NCBI RefSeq assembly: GCF_030525755.1
Contig: NZ_JAUNEC010000003.1
Coordinates: 33,234 to 97,233, forward strand
Origin: Alysiella sp.
GTDB lineage: Bacteria; Pseudomonadota; Gammaproteobacteria; Burkholderiales; Neisseriaceae
DNA: 64,000 nucleotides
Reading direction: 5' to 3'
Below the pieces are notes generated by a model. It saw only the letters and a list, made by a program, of their open reading frames with translations. It was not told the origin of the DNA and did not search any database. The position numbers were made by a program, and so were the translations under genes. How positions within the stretch are numbered: position 1 is the first letter of the stretch; each line of letters starts with the position of its first letter. Shown in pieces: positions 1 through 9,916 of the stretch.

Positions 1-45
1 ATATTTAATTTGTTTTTTTAGGTAGCCGAAAATGGCAATCACAGC

Positions 46-78
46 AAAAAACCCTTTACAAAAAATTGTAAAGGGTTT
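46..78 (-). terminator. Rho-independent terminator of the first tRNA-Val/Asp unit
   Basis: Just past the tRNA-Asp 3' end on the minus strand, a 12-bp stem (AAACCCTTTACA against its complement, positions 49-60 and 67-78) is followed on the minus strand by a run of T. This is the expected layout for termination of the tRNA transcript. Confidence 0.8.
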
Positions 79-88
79 ATTTGAAAAT

Positions 89-165
89 TGGCGCGGTGGA
101 CGGGGCTCGAACCCGCGACCACTGGCGTGACAGGCCAGTACTCTAACCAACTGAGCTACCACCGC
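89..165 (-). tRNA. tRNA-Asp (anticodon GTC), copy 1
   Basis: The minus strand folds as a full 77-nt cloverleaf: acceptor arm GCGGTGG/CCACCGC, discriminator G and an encoded CCA, anticodon stem CTGGC/GCCAG with loop CTGTCAC (anticodon GTC, Asp), and T-arm GCGGG-TTCGAGC-CCCGT. It lies downstream of tRNA-Val in one transcription unit and is identical to the copy at 21071-21147. Confidence 0.95.
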
Positions 166-201
166 GTAGATTAACTGCCGTTAAAGCAATCAATCAAAAA
201 G

Positions 202-277
202 TGGTGGGTGATGACGGAGTCGAACCGCCGACATTCTGCTTGTAAGGCAGACGCTCTACCAACTGAGCTAATCACCC
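202..277 (-). tRNA. tRNA-Val (anticodon TAC), copy 1
   Basis: Minus-strand cloverleaf of 76 nt with acceptor GGGTGAT/ATCACCC, discriminator A and encoded CCA. The anticodon loop CTTACAA gives anticodon TAC (Val). The sequence closely follows the E. coli tRNA-Val(UAC) pattern. It is the first gene of a Val-Asp pair with a 36-bp spacer that is unchanged in the second copy. Confidence 0.95.
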
Positions 278-312
278 ATTTTAAATCTATTCCGCTTGTT
301 GCGAAAGCGTGT

Positions 313-341
313 ATTAAAACAGATTGGTGGGGATTTGGCAA
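313..341 (-). promoter_or_regulatory. Predicted sigma-70 promoter of tRNA-Val/Asp copy 1
   Basis: On the minus strand, TTGCCA (336-341) and TTTAAT (313-318) are spaced by 17 bp, upstream of tRNA-Val. The same two hexamers with the same spacing precede the second tRNA copy although the spacer between them differs, which supports a real promoter. Confidence 0.7.
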
Positions 342-622
342 GTGTTGATTCGTAAAAAATCATGAAAATGAACTTATCATTTTGGTTTTAATTGTTATTT
401 TTTATGTGTTAGGCTGCCTGAAAATGGTAAATGGACATTGAGTGTACTTGATTATCGTGTTATTTTGCTGTGATAAAATAAAAGTTGTGTAAATGAATTT
501 GGTGTTTTTTTATATAATTCAATTAATTGTTTTGATTTATTTAAGTGTGTGGCTTTTTTAGGTAGCCAGAAACCATTAAAATGTGGGTCTTTGCAATCCA
601 TTGATATACATACGGAAAAATA
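342..622. other. Gene-free stretch upstream of macA
   Basis: AT-rich sequence between the divergent tRNA unit and macA. It carries one simDUS (near 411-423) and one AGGTAGCC-type partial DUS (near 560). No clear promoter hexamers or known RNA motif were recognised; long antisense reading frames here are shadows of macA. Confidence 0.5.
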
Positions 623-1798
623 ATGAAAAAAGTGGTAAAAACGGTATTGGCTGTGCTGGTGTTGTTGGGCTTGGCTTGGGGTGTTTATGCTTACACGCGC
701 CCGAAAAATGAGGTTTCTTATATCACAGAAACGGTTAAGAGAGGCAAAATCAGTCAAACAGTCTCGGCAACAGGTGAAATTGCGGCAACCAATTTGGTAG
801 ATGTTGGAGCGCAGGTTTCTGGACAAATCAAGCGCATGCATGTTCAGATTGGCGATGTGGTTAAACAGGGCGATTTGATTGCGGAAATTGACAACGTGAA
901 CCAAATCAATGAGGTTAATACCAAAAAAGCGCAGTTGGAAACGTATCGGGCGCAGTTGGCATCGGCACAGGTGGCATTGAAAATCGCGCAACGTAAATAC
1001 ACGCGTTATCAAACTTTGTCAATGCAAGATGCAGTTTCAAAAGAAGAATTTGAGAGTGCAGAAGATGCGTTGGCAGGCAATCAAGCGAAAATCAAAGAGT
1101 TGCAATCTGTTATCAAGCAAACCCAAATTGCCATTAATACGGCAGAACAAAATTTGGGTTACACCCGTATTACCGCACCTTCTGGTGGGACAGTTGTGGC
1201 TTTGGTGGTGGAGCAGGGGCAAACTGTGAATGCCACTCAAACTGCACCGACCATTGTGCAAATTGCTGATTTGTCGCGCATGAGCAATAAAATGCAAATT
1301 GCAGAAGGGGATATGACCAAAGTAAAAAAAGGGCAAAATGTGCGTTTCACGATTTTGTCTGAACCTGATGAGCCTGTGAGCGCGATTTTGGACAGTATTG
1401 ACCCTGGTTTGACTACCATGTCCAAAGGTGCGTACAGTAAAGCGACAGATACCACAACCAGCGCAGTTTACTATTATGCACGTGCTTTGGTGGATAATGC
1501 TGATGGCAAACTGGCAATCGGTATGACTACACAAAATACGATTGAAATTGCATCGGCAGATGGGGTTTTAATTGTGCCAACCGTTACCATTAAATCGCGT
1601 GAAGGCAAGAAATTTGTGCGTGTATTGGGGGAGAACAATCAGGTGCAAGAACGAGAAGTACAAACGGGTTTGAAGGACAGTATGAATACGGAAATTCAAT
1701 CGGGTTTGAATGAGGGCGACAAGGTGGTCATGTCGGAAATGGGGGCTGATGAAAAAGCCAGGGCTGTTGGCAATACCAGTCCACCTAGAATGCGATAA
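623..1798 (+). CDS. macA: Macrolide/peptide efflux periplasmic adaptor MacA
   Basis: Membrane-fusion protein linking the inner-membrane ABC transporter MacB to a TolC-type outer-membrane channel. The 391-residue product has an N-terminal membrane anchor (about 5-24), a split lipoyl domain (VGAQVSGQI... and ...LGYTRITAPSGG), a central alpha-hairpin rich in Gln/Ala/Lys (about 95-180), a beta-barrel domain and a C-terminal membrane-proximal domain. Length and domain order fit MacA. macB starts 94 bp downstream in the same direction, so the two probably form one operon. No tolC/mtrE is in the window; a channel must come from elsewhere. In Neisseria MacAB exports macrolides; physiological substrates are less clear. 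The ribosome-binding site is weak (GGAAAAATA). Confidence 0.95.
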   Translation: MKKVVKTVLAVLVLLGLAWGVYAYTRPKNEVSYITETVKRGKISQTVSATGEIAATNLVDVGAQVSGQIKRMHVQIGDVVKQGDLIAEIDNVNQINEVNTKKAQLETYRAQLASAQVALKIAQRKYTRYQTLSMQDAVSKEEFESAEDALAGNQAKIKELQSVIKQTQIAINTAEQNLGYTRITAPSGGTVVALVVEQGQTVNATQTAPTIVQIADLSRMSNKMQIAEGDMTKVKKGQNVRFTILSEPDEPVSAILDSIDPGLTTMSKGAYSKATDTTTSAVYYYARALVDNADGKLAIGMTTQNTIEIASADGVLIVPTVTIKSREGKKFVRVLGENNQVQEREVQTGLKDSMNTEIQSGLNEGDKVVMSEMGADEKARAVGNTSPPRMR

Positions 1799-1892
1799 AT
1801 AATGAAGGGGATTTTGATTTGTTTCAGGCAGCCCGTATTCATGAGGATTGAGGCTGCCTGAAAACCAACAAAGGCATAAGGCATGATGATTT

Positions 1893-3833
1893 ATGGCACT
1901 TATTGAATGTAAAAACATCAACCGCTATTTTGGCGAAGGCGATAATCGCGTTCACGTTTTAAAAAACATCAATTTAAGCGTGGAAAAGGGTGATTTTGTG
2001 GCAATTGTGGGGCAATCGGGTTCGGGCAAATCCACTTTGATGAACATTTTGGGTTTGTTGGATACACCCAGCACAGGCTCATACGCGATTGCAGGAATGC
2101 AAACTGCTCAAATGACAGTAGATGAATTGGCTGCTTTGCGCCGAAAACGCTTTGGCTTTATTTTTCAACGCTACAATTTATTGGCTGCTTTGAGTGCGCG
2201 GGATAATGTGGCGTTGCCTGCGGTTTATGCAGGCATGACCCATTTGGAACGCAATCGCCGTGCGGATTTTTTGTTGCACAAATTGGGTTTACGGGGCAAA
2301 GAAAACAATAAACCCAGCGAGCTGTCGGGTGGGCAACAACAACGTGTTTCCATTGCCCGAGCTTTGATGAATGGTGGAGAAATCATTTTTGCCGATGAGC
2401 CAACGGGTGCTTTGGATTCCGGCAGTGGCGAAAATGTGATGGATATCATTCACGGCTTGCATCAAGATGGGCATACTGTGATTATGGTTACGCACGACCC
2501 GAAAATCGCTGCCCAAGCCAATCGTGTGATTGAAATCAAAGATGGTGAAATCATTGCGGATAAAAGCAAAAACAGCCAAATTCCGCCCAGCGATGTTGTC
2601 AGTATTCAAGAGAAACATGGTTTGGTGTTTTACAAAGACCAGTTTCAAGAAGCCTGTACCATGTCTTTGCAAGCGATTGTGGCGCACAAAATGCGTTCGC
2701 TTTTGACCATGCTTGGCATCATTATTGGCATTGCAGCGGTGGTATCGGTGGTGGCTTTGGGGCGTGGTTCGCAAGAGAAAATTTTGCAAGACATTGCGGC
2801 TATGGGGACGAATACCATCAGTATCTTTCCTGGTAAAGGTTTTGGTGACCGCAATCGCAGTCGCATTAAAACGCTAACTGTTGCGGATAGCAAGGCTTTG
2901 GCACAATTAAGTTATGTGCAAAGCACCACGCCATCAACCAGTACGGGCGGCACACTTACTTACCAAAACATCGATTTAACCGCCAATATTTATGGTGCAG
3001 GCGAAGCCTATTTTGATGTGCGTGGATTAAAGTTAAACAGAGGTAGATTATTTGATGCGGCTGATGTGAAAGAAAACGCGCAGGTGGTGGTGATTGATGA
3101 TAATACTGCCAAAAAACTGTTTCCTGAAGGCGAAGATCCGTTGGGCAAAATCGTGTTACTGCAAAAACGTCCACTTACCGTTATCGGTATTGTGAAAGAA
3201 CAAGGCACAAACATGATGGGTGGTTCGGATACGCTTAATCTTTATGCCCCTTATACCACTGTGATGAGTCAAATTAGTGGGGAAAAACACATAGGCAGCA
3301 TTGCAGTGAAAATCAAAGACCAAATTGATTCACAAACAGCAGAAAAAGGCGTCAAAGAACTGCTGTTGACGCGACATGGTACAGAAGACTTTTTCACACG
3401 CAACAGCGACAGCATCAAACAAACCATTGAATCCACTACCAGCACCATGACCATGCTGATTTCATCTATTGCTTTGATTTCATTGGTTGTGGGAGGGATT
3501 GGTGTGATGAACATCATGTTGGTTTCTGTAACCGAACGCACCAAAGAAATTGGTGTTCGTATGGCGATTGGAGCGCGGCAAAGCAATATCTTGCAGCAAT
3601 TTTTGATTGAAGCTGTATTGCTTTGTCTGATTGGTGGTTTGTCAGGGGTACTGATTTCTTTTGGTTTGGGTGTGGTATTCAATCATTTTGTCAGCGACTT
3701 TGCCATGACTTTTTCTACTGCGTCTATTGTTGGTGCGGTTCTGTGTTCCACCGCAATTGGCATTATTTTCGGTTATGTGCCAGCGAAAAACGCGTCTAAA
3801 CTTAACCCAATAGATGCGTTGGCACACGATTAA
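1893..3833 (+). CDS. macB: Macrolide export ATP-binding/permease protein MacB
   Basis: ABC half-transporter that forms a homodimer and drives efflux through MacA and an outer-membrane channel. The 646-residue product has an N-terminal nucleotide-binding domain (Walker A GQSGSGKST at 40-48, signature LSGGQQQR, Walker B IIFADEPT), one membrane helix near 270, a large periplasmic MacB_PCD domain, and a FtsX-type domain with three C-terminal helices including the conserved ERTKEIGVRMAIGA loop. Family-typical length. It follows macA by 94 bp, a gap that holds a simDUS. An inverted DUS pair just after the stop could end the operon. Confidence 0.96.
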   Translation: MALIECKNINRYFGEGDNRVHVLKNINLSVEKGDFVAIVGQSGSGKSTLMNILGLLDTPSTGSYAIAGMQTAQMTVDELAALRRKRFGFIFQRYNLLAALSARDNVALPAVYAGMTHLERNRRADFLLHKLGLRGKENNKPSELSGGQQQRVSIARALMNGGEIIFADEPTGALDSGSGENVMDIIHGLHQDGHTVIMVTHDPKIAAQANRVIEIKDGEIIADKSKNSQIPPSDVVSIQEKHGLVFYKDQFQEACTMSLQAIVAHKMRSLLTMLGIIIGIAAVVSVVALGRGSQEKILQDIAAMGTNTISIFPGKGFGDRNRSRIKTLTVADSKALAQLSYVQSTTPSTSTGGTLTYQNIDLTANIYGAGEAYFDVRGLKLNRGRLFDAADVKENAQVVVIDDNTAKKLFPEGEDPLGKIVLLQKRPLTVIGIVKEQGTNMMGGSDTLNLYAPYTTVMSQISGEKHIGSIAVKIKDQIDSQTAEKGVKELLLTRHGTEDFFTRNSDSIKQTIESTTSTMTMLISSIALISLVVGGIGVMNIMLVSVTERTKEIGVRMAIGARQSNILQQFLIEAVLLCLIGGLSGVLISFGLGVVFNHFVSDFAMTFSTASIVGAVLCSTAIGIIFGYVPAKNASKLNPIDALAHD

Positions 3834-3849
3834 AAACGTTTACCTAACT

Positions 3850-3881
3850 TTTCAGGCAGCCTAATAACAGGCTGCCTGAAA
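3850..3881 (+). terminator. Inverted DUS pair after macB
   Basis: TTTCAGGCAGCCT and AGGCTGCCTGAAA are separated by 6 bp and can form a 13-bp stem directly after the macB stop. Inverted uptake-sequence pairs are known to serve as terminators in Neisseriaceae. No strong T run follows, so termination strength is uncertain. Confidence 0.6.
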
Positions 3882-3947
3882 GCTACGTTGTCGGCAAAAT
3901 ATGCTATGATGATGCCATTTTGATTGAACGAAATGTTTGAAAAACAC

Positions 3948-5546
3948 ATGAAAAAAATTTTGACTGCTGTCGCAACTCTTGCCATTTTATCGCTGGTTTT
4001 TGGTTTCACACCATATTATATGGGTGGCAAAGCCCAGCAAAGTTTGGCAATCCAACACCGTGCGCTTGCGGATACTTTCTTTTTTGATGTGGTATCACAT
4101 GAATATCAGCGCGGTTGGTTTTCTTCTACTGAAACTACAGTAATGCGTTTTCATCCTGCGATGTTAAGCAAACTTAACGGACAATTACCTGATAATGTCA
4201 AAAAACTGTTTGACCAACCTGTTACGATGGTCAATCACGTTCAACATGGTTTGTTTGCCGATGGCATCAAGCCAGTTCGTGCGGTGGTGGAAACCGAGTT
4301 TCAATATGCCCCTGAAGTCGCCAAAACATTGGCACGTTTTTTTGGGCAAAGCACGCCTGCAACGGCACGTAATGTGATTGCATTAGATGGTAGTGGTGAA
4401 TTAACGGTTCAAGTTGCCCCATTTGATTACGAAGAATTGTCGGGTATCAAAATCAACTGGAAAGGCATGAGCGCACAAGTTACCTATCAAGAAGGTTTCA
4501 CAGAATACCGCAGTCAATTCAATTTACCAGGCATTCAGGTACAGTTGGCAGACATGGGCAGCATCAGCTTGGACAATTTGAATTTGACCGCCCAATCGCA
4601 AGAAGGCAAGCATGACATGACATTGGGTTGGTCAGAAACCAAGCTAGCAGGATTAAAATTGGCATGGAAACAAGGCATTGATTACAATGTGCGTCTGAAT
4701 GATTTGGTCAATATGGTAACCGATTTGCAAATTGGCGCATTCATTAACCCCAGTGGCACGATTGCTCCCAATGATGTCAACGTCAGCAATTTGATTTATC
4801 GCACAGAAACCCAGCAAGATGAGCAAGGGTTCATCAACAGTCGTGGTGCATTTGCCTTTGAGAAATTGCAATATGGACAAGAACAGTACGGTCCATTGGC
4901 GATTGACATTGCCGCTGAACATTTAGACAGCAAAAGTCTAACCGCTTTAAAACAACGTTGGGCGCAAATTGCCACCACGCATCAAAACAAAAACAATGGC
5001 GATGTGAATGATTTGGTGTTGGACGCTGTACGCAAAGAAGGCGCAGGCATTTTTACCCATAATCCTGTATTTAAAATTCATCAATTTGCTTTTCAAACAC
5101 CAGATGGACACATTAACGCCACAGGTGAATTGAAATTTAAAGATTTGCAGCAGGCTGATTTAAATGATTTTGCTGCCATTGTGCGTAAAACACAGGCTGA
5201 TATTGGTTTTGATGTGTCGCAAAATCTGCTGGAAAACTTTGCTGTAACCCAAGCGCGTAGTTTGTTTACCGTAGAAGACCCCAGCAGCGCACAAGAACAA
5301 CAAGAAATCAGCGACACCATTCGTATGTTGGTGGGTGAAACCATTAAAACCATGAATGCAGAGGGTTACATCAAACGGGAAAACGGTACGGTACAAACCA
5401 GATTGAGCTTAAAGGACAATCGTGTAACCTTGAATGATAAACTGTTTGAAGCACCCAATGACCAAGATGCGTTTGTGGCATTAGAAGGGCAGTCGGCTTC
5501 TGATGCAATGCTGCCTGAAAGTGCATCATCTGCGTTAAAATATTGA
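3948..5546 (+). CDS. YdgA-type DUF945 family protein
   Basis: Secreted or membrane-anchored protein of the DUF945 (YdgA) family, whose function is unknown. It begins with a hydrophobic segment (KKILTAVATLAILSLVFGF), followed by the family's YYMGGKAQQ region and a long mainly beta-strand body of about 500 residues. The family is usually about 450-550 aa, so the length fits. Start choice is uncertain: TTG at 3924, ATG at 3933 and ATG at 3948 are all in frame without a clear Shine-Dalgarno; 3948 gives the most typical signal-peptide start. It stands alone between macB and the convergent ppc gene, and a DUS pair separates it from ppc. The family assignment rests on overall resemblance, not a named catalytic motif. 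Confidence 0.75.
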   Translation: MKKILTAVATLAILSLVFGFTPYYMGGKAQQSLAIQHRALADTFFFDVVSHEYQRGWFSSTETTVMRFHPAMLSKLNGQLPDNVKKLFDQPVTMVNHVQHGLFADGIKPVRAVVETEFQYAPEVAKTLARFFGQSTPATARNVIALDGSGELTVQVAPFDYEELSGIKINWKGMSAQVTYQEGFTEYRSQFNLPGIQVQLADMGSISLDNLNLTAQSQEGKHDMTLGWSETKLAGLKLAWKQGIDYNVRLNDLVNMVTDLQIGAFINPSGTIAPNDVNVSNLIYRTETQQDEQGFINSRGAFAFEKLQYGQEQYGPLAIDIAAEHLDSKSLTALKQRWAQIATTHQNKNNGDVNDLVLDAVRKEGAGIFTHNPVFKIHQFAFQTPDGHINATGELKFKDLQQADLNDFAAIVRKTQADIGFDVSQNLLENFAVTQARSLFTVEDPSSAQEQQEISDTIRMLVGETIKTMNAEGYIKRENGTVQTRLSLKDNRVTLNDKLFEAPNDQDAFVALEGQSASDAMLPESASSALKY

Positions 5547-5570
5547 ATCACAATGATTGAACTTTCATAA

Positions 5571-5610
5571 AAGGCTGCCTGAAAATACATAAGGTTTTCA
5601 GGCAGCCCTT
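5571..5610. terminator. Convergent inverted DUS pair
   Basis: AAGGCTGCCTGAAAA and TTTTCAGGCAGCCCTT form a stem of about 14 bp between the 3' ends of the DUF945 gene (+) and ppc (-), suited to act on both transcripts. Confidence 0.65.
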
Positions 5611-5614
5611 AAAT

Positions 5615-8317
5615 TTAACCTGTATTACGCAAACCCTGTGCCACGCCATTGATGGTTTGATGCACCATTTGCAAAATGCGCTGGTTGTCGGGTTCGGTGC
5701 GCAATTTGTGCAACAGCGCAACTTGCAAACCACCCAAAGCATTCAAATAGGGAATTCGTAAGGCGAGCGAGCGTGCCAGCGCACGGTTGTCTGCAAGCAG
5801 GCTGTCGGTTTGCAAAATGTCCAGTAAGGCTTGGCGACTTTTGTTGTATTCGGCGGCAATGGTATCAAAAATCGCAGCACCGTGTTTTGCATCTTGGCTT
5901 AATTCTGCATAATGGGCGGCAAGTGTGAGGTCGGTTTTTGCCATTACTTGTTCCATATTGGATAACATGGCACGGAAAAAGCGATTGTGTTGTGCGTGTT
6001 CTTGCATGGCTTTGAGACTGTCTGAATTTTGTGCACACAAATCGGCTACCGCGCTGCCAAAACCATACCATGCAGGCAACATCAAACGGTTTTGCGTCCA
6101 CGAAAACACCCAAGGAATCGCACGCAAATCTTGAATGCGAGTCAATGTTTTACGACTGGCAGGACGACTGCCCAGATTCAAGCTGGCAATTTGTTCAATT
6201 GGGCTGGTCTGTAAGAAATAATCAATGAAACCTTCGCGTGTAATCAGAGCGCGATAATGTTGAAAGGCGCGTTCAGATAGCGTGTTCATCAAATCGGCAT
6301 CAGGGTCTTCTGCTGCTTCCAATAAAGTGGCTTCCAATGTGGCAGCAACAAGGGCTTCTAAATTGCGTGTGGCATTATGAGGGTCGCCATATTTGGCGGT
6401 AATTACTTCACCTTGTTCGGTAATGCGGATTTGTCCTGCCACACTGCCTGCGGGTTGTGCCAAAATCGCTTGGTAGGACGGTCCACCGCCGCGACTGACG
6501 CTGCCACCGCGACCGTGAAACAGGCGAATTTGAATGTGATGCTGCCTGAAAAGTTGTACCAATTTTTGTTCGGCTTGGTATAAACCCCAAGTGCTGCTGA
6601 TGTAGCCGCCGTCTTTATTGCTGTCGGAATAGCCAAGCATGATTTCTTGAATGTTGTTGCGGCTGTTTAAAAGTTGTTTGTACCAAGTGGTTTGGAACAA
6701 TTTTTCCATTACATCACAGGCATTTTGTAAGGCTTCAATGGTTTCAAACAGCGGTACAATATTGATGCGGCTTTCAGGCAGCCCATTATTGAGGGTCAAA
6801 AGACCACTTTCTTTGAGTAGAAGAGCAAGTGCCAGTAAATCGCTGGGTTGTTCGCAGTTGGAAATGATGCTTTGAGAAATGGCTTGTTCGCCAAAGCCGT
6901 CTTTAATGTGGCGTGCTTCGCGGAAAATCGCCAATTCGGCACGCGTACTGTCGCTGTATGCCAAATAGGGGCTGAATAAGGGGCGAGGGTGTTGTAATTC
7001 ACGCAATAAAACCGCTTGTTTTTCATTTTCAGGCAGCCTGAAATAGTCTTCTAAACCAGCTTTGGCAAACAATTCAGCAACTGTTTCGTTGTGTTTGTCG
7101 GCGTGTTGGCGCAAATCCAAAGGCATTAAGTGGAAACCACATATTGAAGCTGTGCGAATGATGTCTGCCAAACGTGCGTTTGCCAAAACTGTGCTGCCAT
7201 TGTCGTGTAAAGAATCGCGCAAGATATTTAAATCATGGAGAAAATCTTGTGGCGTGTCGTAGGGTGTGCTCGTACCAAAACGGCAGCCGAGTTTTACGCC
7301 CAAAGTGTGTGCCTTGCCAATCAAACGCGACAAAATGTGGGCAATCGCGCGGCGATAGGGTTCTTCTTGGCGTGCTACTTCGGTGTCGGGCGATTTGGCA
7401 GACAAAACCAATACGCCGTCATTGACCTTTACGCGGCGCACGGACAAAGGTAATTCTTGATACAAGGTTTCCAATTCACGGCGATAATGATGAAACAATG
7501 CATCGGCATGACGGGTAAACGCTTCACGCAACGTTTCGGCGTTCACAAAAGGATTGCCATCGCGGTCGCCACCAATCCAGCCACCAATGTCCAAGATATT
7601 AGGTATGTTCAGCTCGGGATAGGCTGCCTGAAAACGGTGCTCCATGCGGCGATAGAGTTGCGGTAGGGCTTGAAAAAAACTGATGGGGAAAATGTTCACA
7701 CCATTGGTGATTTCACTTTTTACACTGATTTTGAAATGGCGGGTTTCACTGGTTTGCCACAGTGTGAGTAAAACCGTATCAATTTCACGGCGCAGTTGTG
7801 CTAATTCTTCGGCATTGGCACAATGTTCACGGCGTGGCAGCAGTGCACGAATTTTGCGGTGCGATACCAAAACTGCTTGGCGTTGTACTTCGGTTGGGTG
7901 GGCGGTTAAAACTGCGCTGACACGCATTTGGTTTAAGGCTGCCTGAATGTGCGTATGGCTTAAATTCTGCGCCTGCAATTTTTTGACAGTTTCTGCCACG
8001 CTGCCATCGCTGCTGGAACGTCCAGCTTGTTCATGTGTGCGGCGGCGGCGTTGGTGATGTACATCTTCGGCAATATTCAGAATTTGGGCAAATATGCCCA
8101 CAGCCGTAATCAAATTTTCTGTTTGTTCTTCGCTTAGAGACGGTAGAATTTCATTTATAATCAAACTGCTGTCTTCGGCTTGTTCCAAAATTTTTAAAGT
8201 ATTGACCACGATTTCATCGGTGTGTTGCGACAACATTTCATATAAAGCAGTACGCAGCCATTCTGCATCGGCGGTTAATTCAATGTCTTTGGGGTCATTC
8301 AGTTGCGCGGTAAACAT
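5615..8317 (-). CDS. ppc: Phosphoenolpyruvate carboxylase
   Basis: Adds bicarbonate to phosphoenolpyruvate to form oxaloacetate, replenishing the citrate cycle in the cytoplasm. The 900-residue product has the family hallmarks: the catalytic-His motif VLTAHPTE, the [14 protein letters not shown] loop and [14 protein letters not shown]. The C-terminus ends in RNTG as in other bacterial enzymes (QGLRNTG). Length is normal for the bacterial form. Several DUS copies lie inside the gene, for example those encoding RLPE or FQAA-like peptides. It is monocistronic, with a DUS hairpin at its 3' end and gshA upstream in the same direction after a further DUS hairpin. Confidence 0.98.
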   Translation of the reverse strand: MFTAQLNDPKDIELTADAEWLRTALYEMLSQHTDEIVVNTLKILEQAEDSSLIINEILPSLSEEQTENLITAVGIFAQILNIAEDVHHQRRRRTHEQAGRSSSDGSVAETVKKLQAQNLSHTHIQAALNQMRVSAVLTAHPTEVQRQAVLVSHRKIRALLPRREHCANAEELAQLRREIDTVLLTLWQTSETRHFKISVKSEITNGVNIFPISFFQALPQLYRRMEHRFQAAYPELNIPNILDIGGWIGGDRDGNPFVNAETLREAFTRHADALFHHYRRELETLYQELPLSVRRVKVNDGVLVLSAKSPDTEVARQEEPYRRAIAHILSRLIGKAHTLGVKLGCRFGTSTPYDTPQDFLHDLNILRDSLHDNGSTVLANARLADIIRTASICGFHLMPLDLRQHADKHNETVAELFAKAGLEDYFRLPENEKQAVLLRELQHPRPLFSPYLAYSDSTRAELAIFREARHIKDGFGEQAISQSIISNCEQPSDLLALALLLKESGLLTLNNGLPESRINIVPLFETIEALQNACDVMEKLFQTTWYKQLLNSRNNIQEIMLGYSDSNKDGGYISSTWGLYQAEQKLVQLFRQHHIQIRLFHGRGGSVSRGGGPSYQAILAQPAGSVAGQIRITEQGEVITAKYGDPHNATRNLEALVAATLEATLLEAAEDPDADLMNTLSERAFQHYRALITREGFIDYFLQTSPIEQIASLNLGSRPASRKTLTRIQDLRAIPWVFSWTQNRLMLPAWYGFGSAVADLCAQNSDSLKAMQEHAQHNRFFRAMLSNMEQVMAKTDLTLAAHYAELSQDAKHGAAIFDTIAAEYNKSRQALLDILQTDSLLADNRALARSLALRIPYLNALGGLQVALLHKLRTEPDNQRILQMVHQTINGVAQGLRNTG

Positions 8318-8396
8318 GGTTATGCTTTCCTTTGTTTTGGGTTACAAACAAGATAGAGTGGCACAAAATAAATAGGGTCATCAACATTATCGGCAA

Positions 8397-8436
8397 CAGG
8401 CTGCCTGAAAATGCCATTTTGTTTTCAGGCAGCCTG
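8397..8436 (-). terminator. Inverted DUS pair after gshA
   Basis: CAGGCTGCCTGAAAA and TTTTCAGGCAGCCTG face each other across a 10-bp loop immediately downstream of the gshA stop (minus strand), giving a 15-bp stem. Confidence 0.65.
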
Positions 8437-8443
8437 CGATTAG

Positions 8444-9790
8444 TCAGTGGTGTCTTGCCAATTCAATTGCTGCCGCCAACAGCGACAATCGCGCCATCAC
8501 GCCATACACATACAAGCGGTTGCTACTGCAATCTACTTTTTCAGCATTGGGGCGAGCGATGCCCAATTCGTCCCATTGTGCGAAAACGCGTTCGCAATGT
8601 TCTTGCGTTTCTGCGTCATTTGCGCTGCCTGCGCTAGGAATGCTTTGGTCTAGTGGTACAAACACCATGCCGCCTGCGTTCAAATTCTCATCGTTGCGGC
8701 GACCTTCATGCACGCGGAAAAAACCGCCAATCACAAATCTGTCCATCATGTACACAACGGGTTCGCAAACGGCATTGTCCATGGTTTCGTAGGTGTAAAT
8801 GCCTTCTTGAACAATCACTTCCGATACTTCCAAGCCTTCTTTGATTTTTGCCATTTTGTTGCGGTTTTTGCGATTCAGGCTGCGGACTTCATCGGCAGAT
8901 TTCACGCTCATCACGCCCATGCCGTAAGTGCCTGCGTCTGCTTTGACAATCACAAAGGGTTGGTCGGTAATGCCTTTTTCATCGTATTTGGCTTGGATTT
9001 TTGCCAAGACGCGCTCAACGGCTGCTGCCAAAGCGTCTTCGCCTTCGCGTTCTTGAAAATCCAAGCCGCCCACATATTCAAAATAGGGGTTGATGTGCCA
9101 TTCATCTATTTGAATTAAATCGGCAAATTGTTGGGCTACTTGATTGTAGGCGGCAAAATGTTGGGTTTTGCGGCGTGTTGTCCAGCCACCGTGCAGGGGC
9201 GGCAGCACGTTTTGTGCCAAACCTTGCAAAATATCGGGTACACCACCTGATAAATCATTGTTTAACAAAATGAAACATGGGGAAAAGCCATCTGCCAAAT
9301 GCACACGGTTGTCGGTACGCAAAAGTGGCTCAATCAATAATGTGTTGCCCAAGGCGGTTTCAAATTCGGTGGCTTGGGTCAGCTCGGGGTTGAAACTGCC
9401 CACGCGCACTTCAAATCCCGCATCGCGCAAAATGTTGGACAAGGCAAAAACATTCTGTAAATAGAAGGTGTTGCGCGTGTGGTTTTCGGGAATGAGCAGC
9501 ACGGATTTGGCGGTTTCGCAAGCGCGTTCTACCGCGTCTTGGGCGGCAATGGTGGCAAGCGGAATGAAATGGGGATTGAGATTGTTGAACCCACCAGGGA
9601 ACAAATTCATATCAATACTTGCCATTTTGTAACCTGCGTTGCGAATGTCCACCGAGCCGTAAAATGGGGGTTGGTGTTGCTGCCATTGGGCACGAAACCA
9701 TGCTTCAATTTTGCTGTGGTTTTGCAAGATTTTGGTTTCAAAATCGTGCAGATGTTGTGCATATTCAGTTTGAATTTGAGGAAGTTTCAT
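8444..9790 (-). CDS. gshA: Glutamate--cysteine ligase (proteobacterial TIGR02049 type)
   Basis: Catalyses the first step of glutathione synthesis, ATP-dependent joining of glutamate and cysteine. At 448 aa it does not resemble the E. coli GshA but matches the separate glutamate-cysteine ligase family first defined in Acidithiobacillus and present in Neisseriaceae; the N-terminal half contains MASIDMNLFPGGFNNLNP, and the C-terminal half has glycine-rich ATP-binding-like sequence (VKADAGTYGMGVMSV). The start is the first ATG. The gene stands alone; no gshB is in the window. Recognition is from recalled family resemblance. Confidence 0.88.
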   Translation of the reverse strand: MKLPQIQTEYAQHLHDFETKILQNHSKIEAWFRAQWQQHQPPFYGSVDIRNAGYKMASIDMNLFPGGFNNLNPHFIPLATIAAQDAVERACETAKSVLLIPENHTRNTFYLQNVFALSNILRDAGFEVRVGSFNPELTQATEFETALGNTLLIEPLLRTDNRVHLADGFSPCFILLNNDLSGGVPDILQGLAQNVLPPLHGGWTTRRKTQHFAAYNQVAQQFADLIQIDEWHINPYFEYVGGLDFQEREGEDALAAAVERVLAKIQAKYDEKGITDQPFVIVKADAGTYGMGVMSVKSADEVRSLNRKNRNKMAKIKEGLEVSEVIVQEGIYTYETMDNAVCEPVVYMMDRFVIGGFFRVHEGRRNDENLNAGGMVFVPLDQSIPSAGSANDAETQEHCERVFAQWDELGIARPNAEKVDCSSNRLYVYGVMARLSLLAAAIELARHH

Positions 9791-9869
9791 GTTTGCCCTT
9801 TCCTATTTGAGGTGTTTATTAGTTGGGCATTATAACAAGTTTTGTTTGTTTTCAGGCTGCCTGAAAGCA

Positions 9870-9900
9870 CAAACCGCTTCTGAAAAACAGAAGCGGTTTG
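9870..9900 (-). terminator. Hairpin downstream of the HMA-fold gene
   Basis: A 13-bp stem (CAAACCGCTTCTG and its complement) around a short A-rich loop lies just after the small HMA gene on the minus strand. It lacks a long T tract, so it is a plausible but not certain terminator. Confidence 0.6.
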
Positions 9901-9916
9901 TTGGAAATAGAATGAA

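Larger units (their letters stand above)
89..308 (-). repeat. Direct repeat copy 1 (tRNA-Val/Asp unit)
   Basis: About 220 bp, covering both tRNAs, their spacer and about 30 bp of leader, recur almost unchanged and in the same orientation at 21071-21290. Only a few bases differ, all in the leader. The terminators and the DNA beyond the leader are different, so the duplicated unit is the tRNA pair itself. See the matching entry at 21071. Confidence 0.9.

Noticed and set aside
452..1012. 186-codon open frame on the minus strand opposite macA
   Set aside because: Composition-driven shadow; macA on the other strand has clear domains and no family is recognised in this frame.
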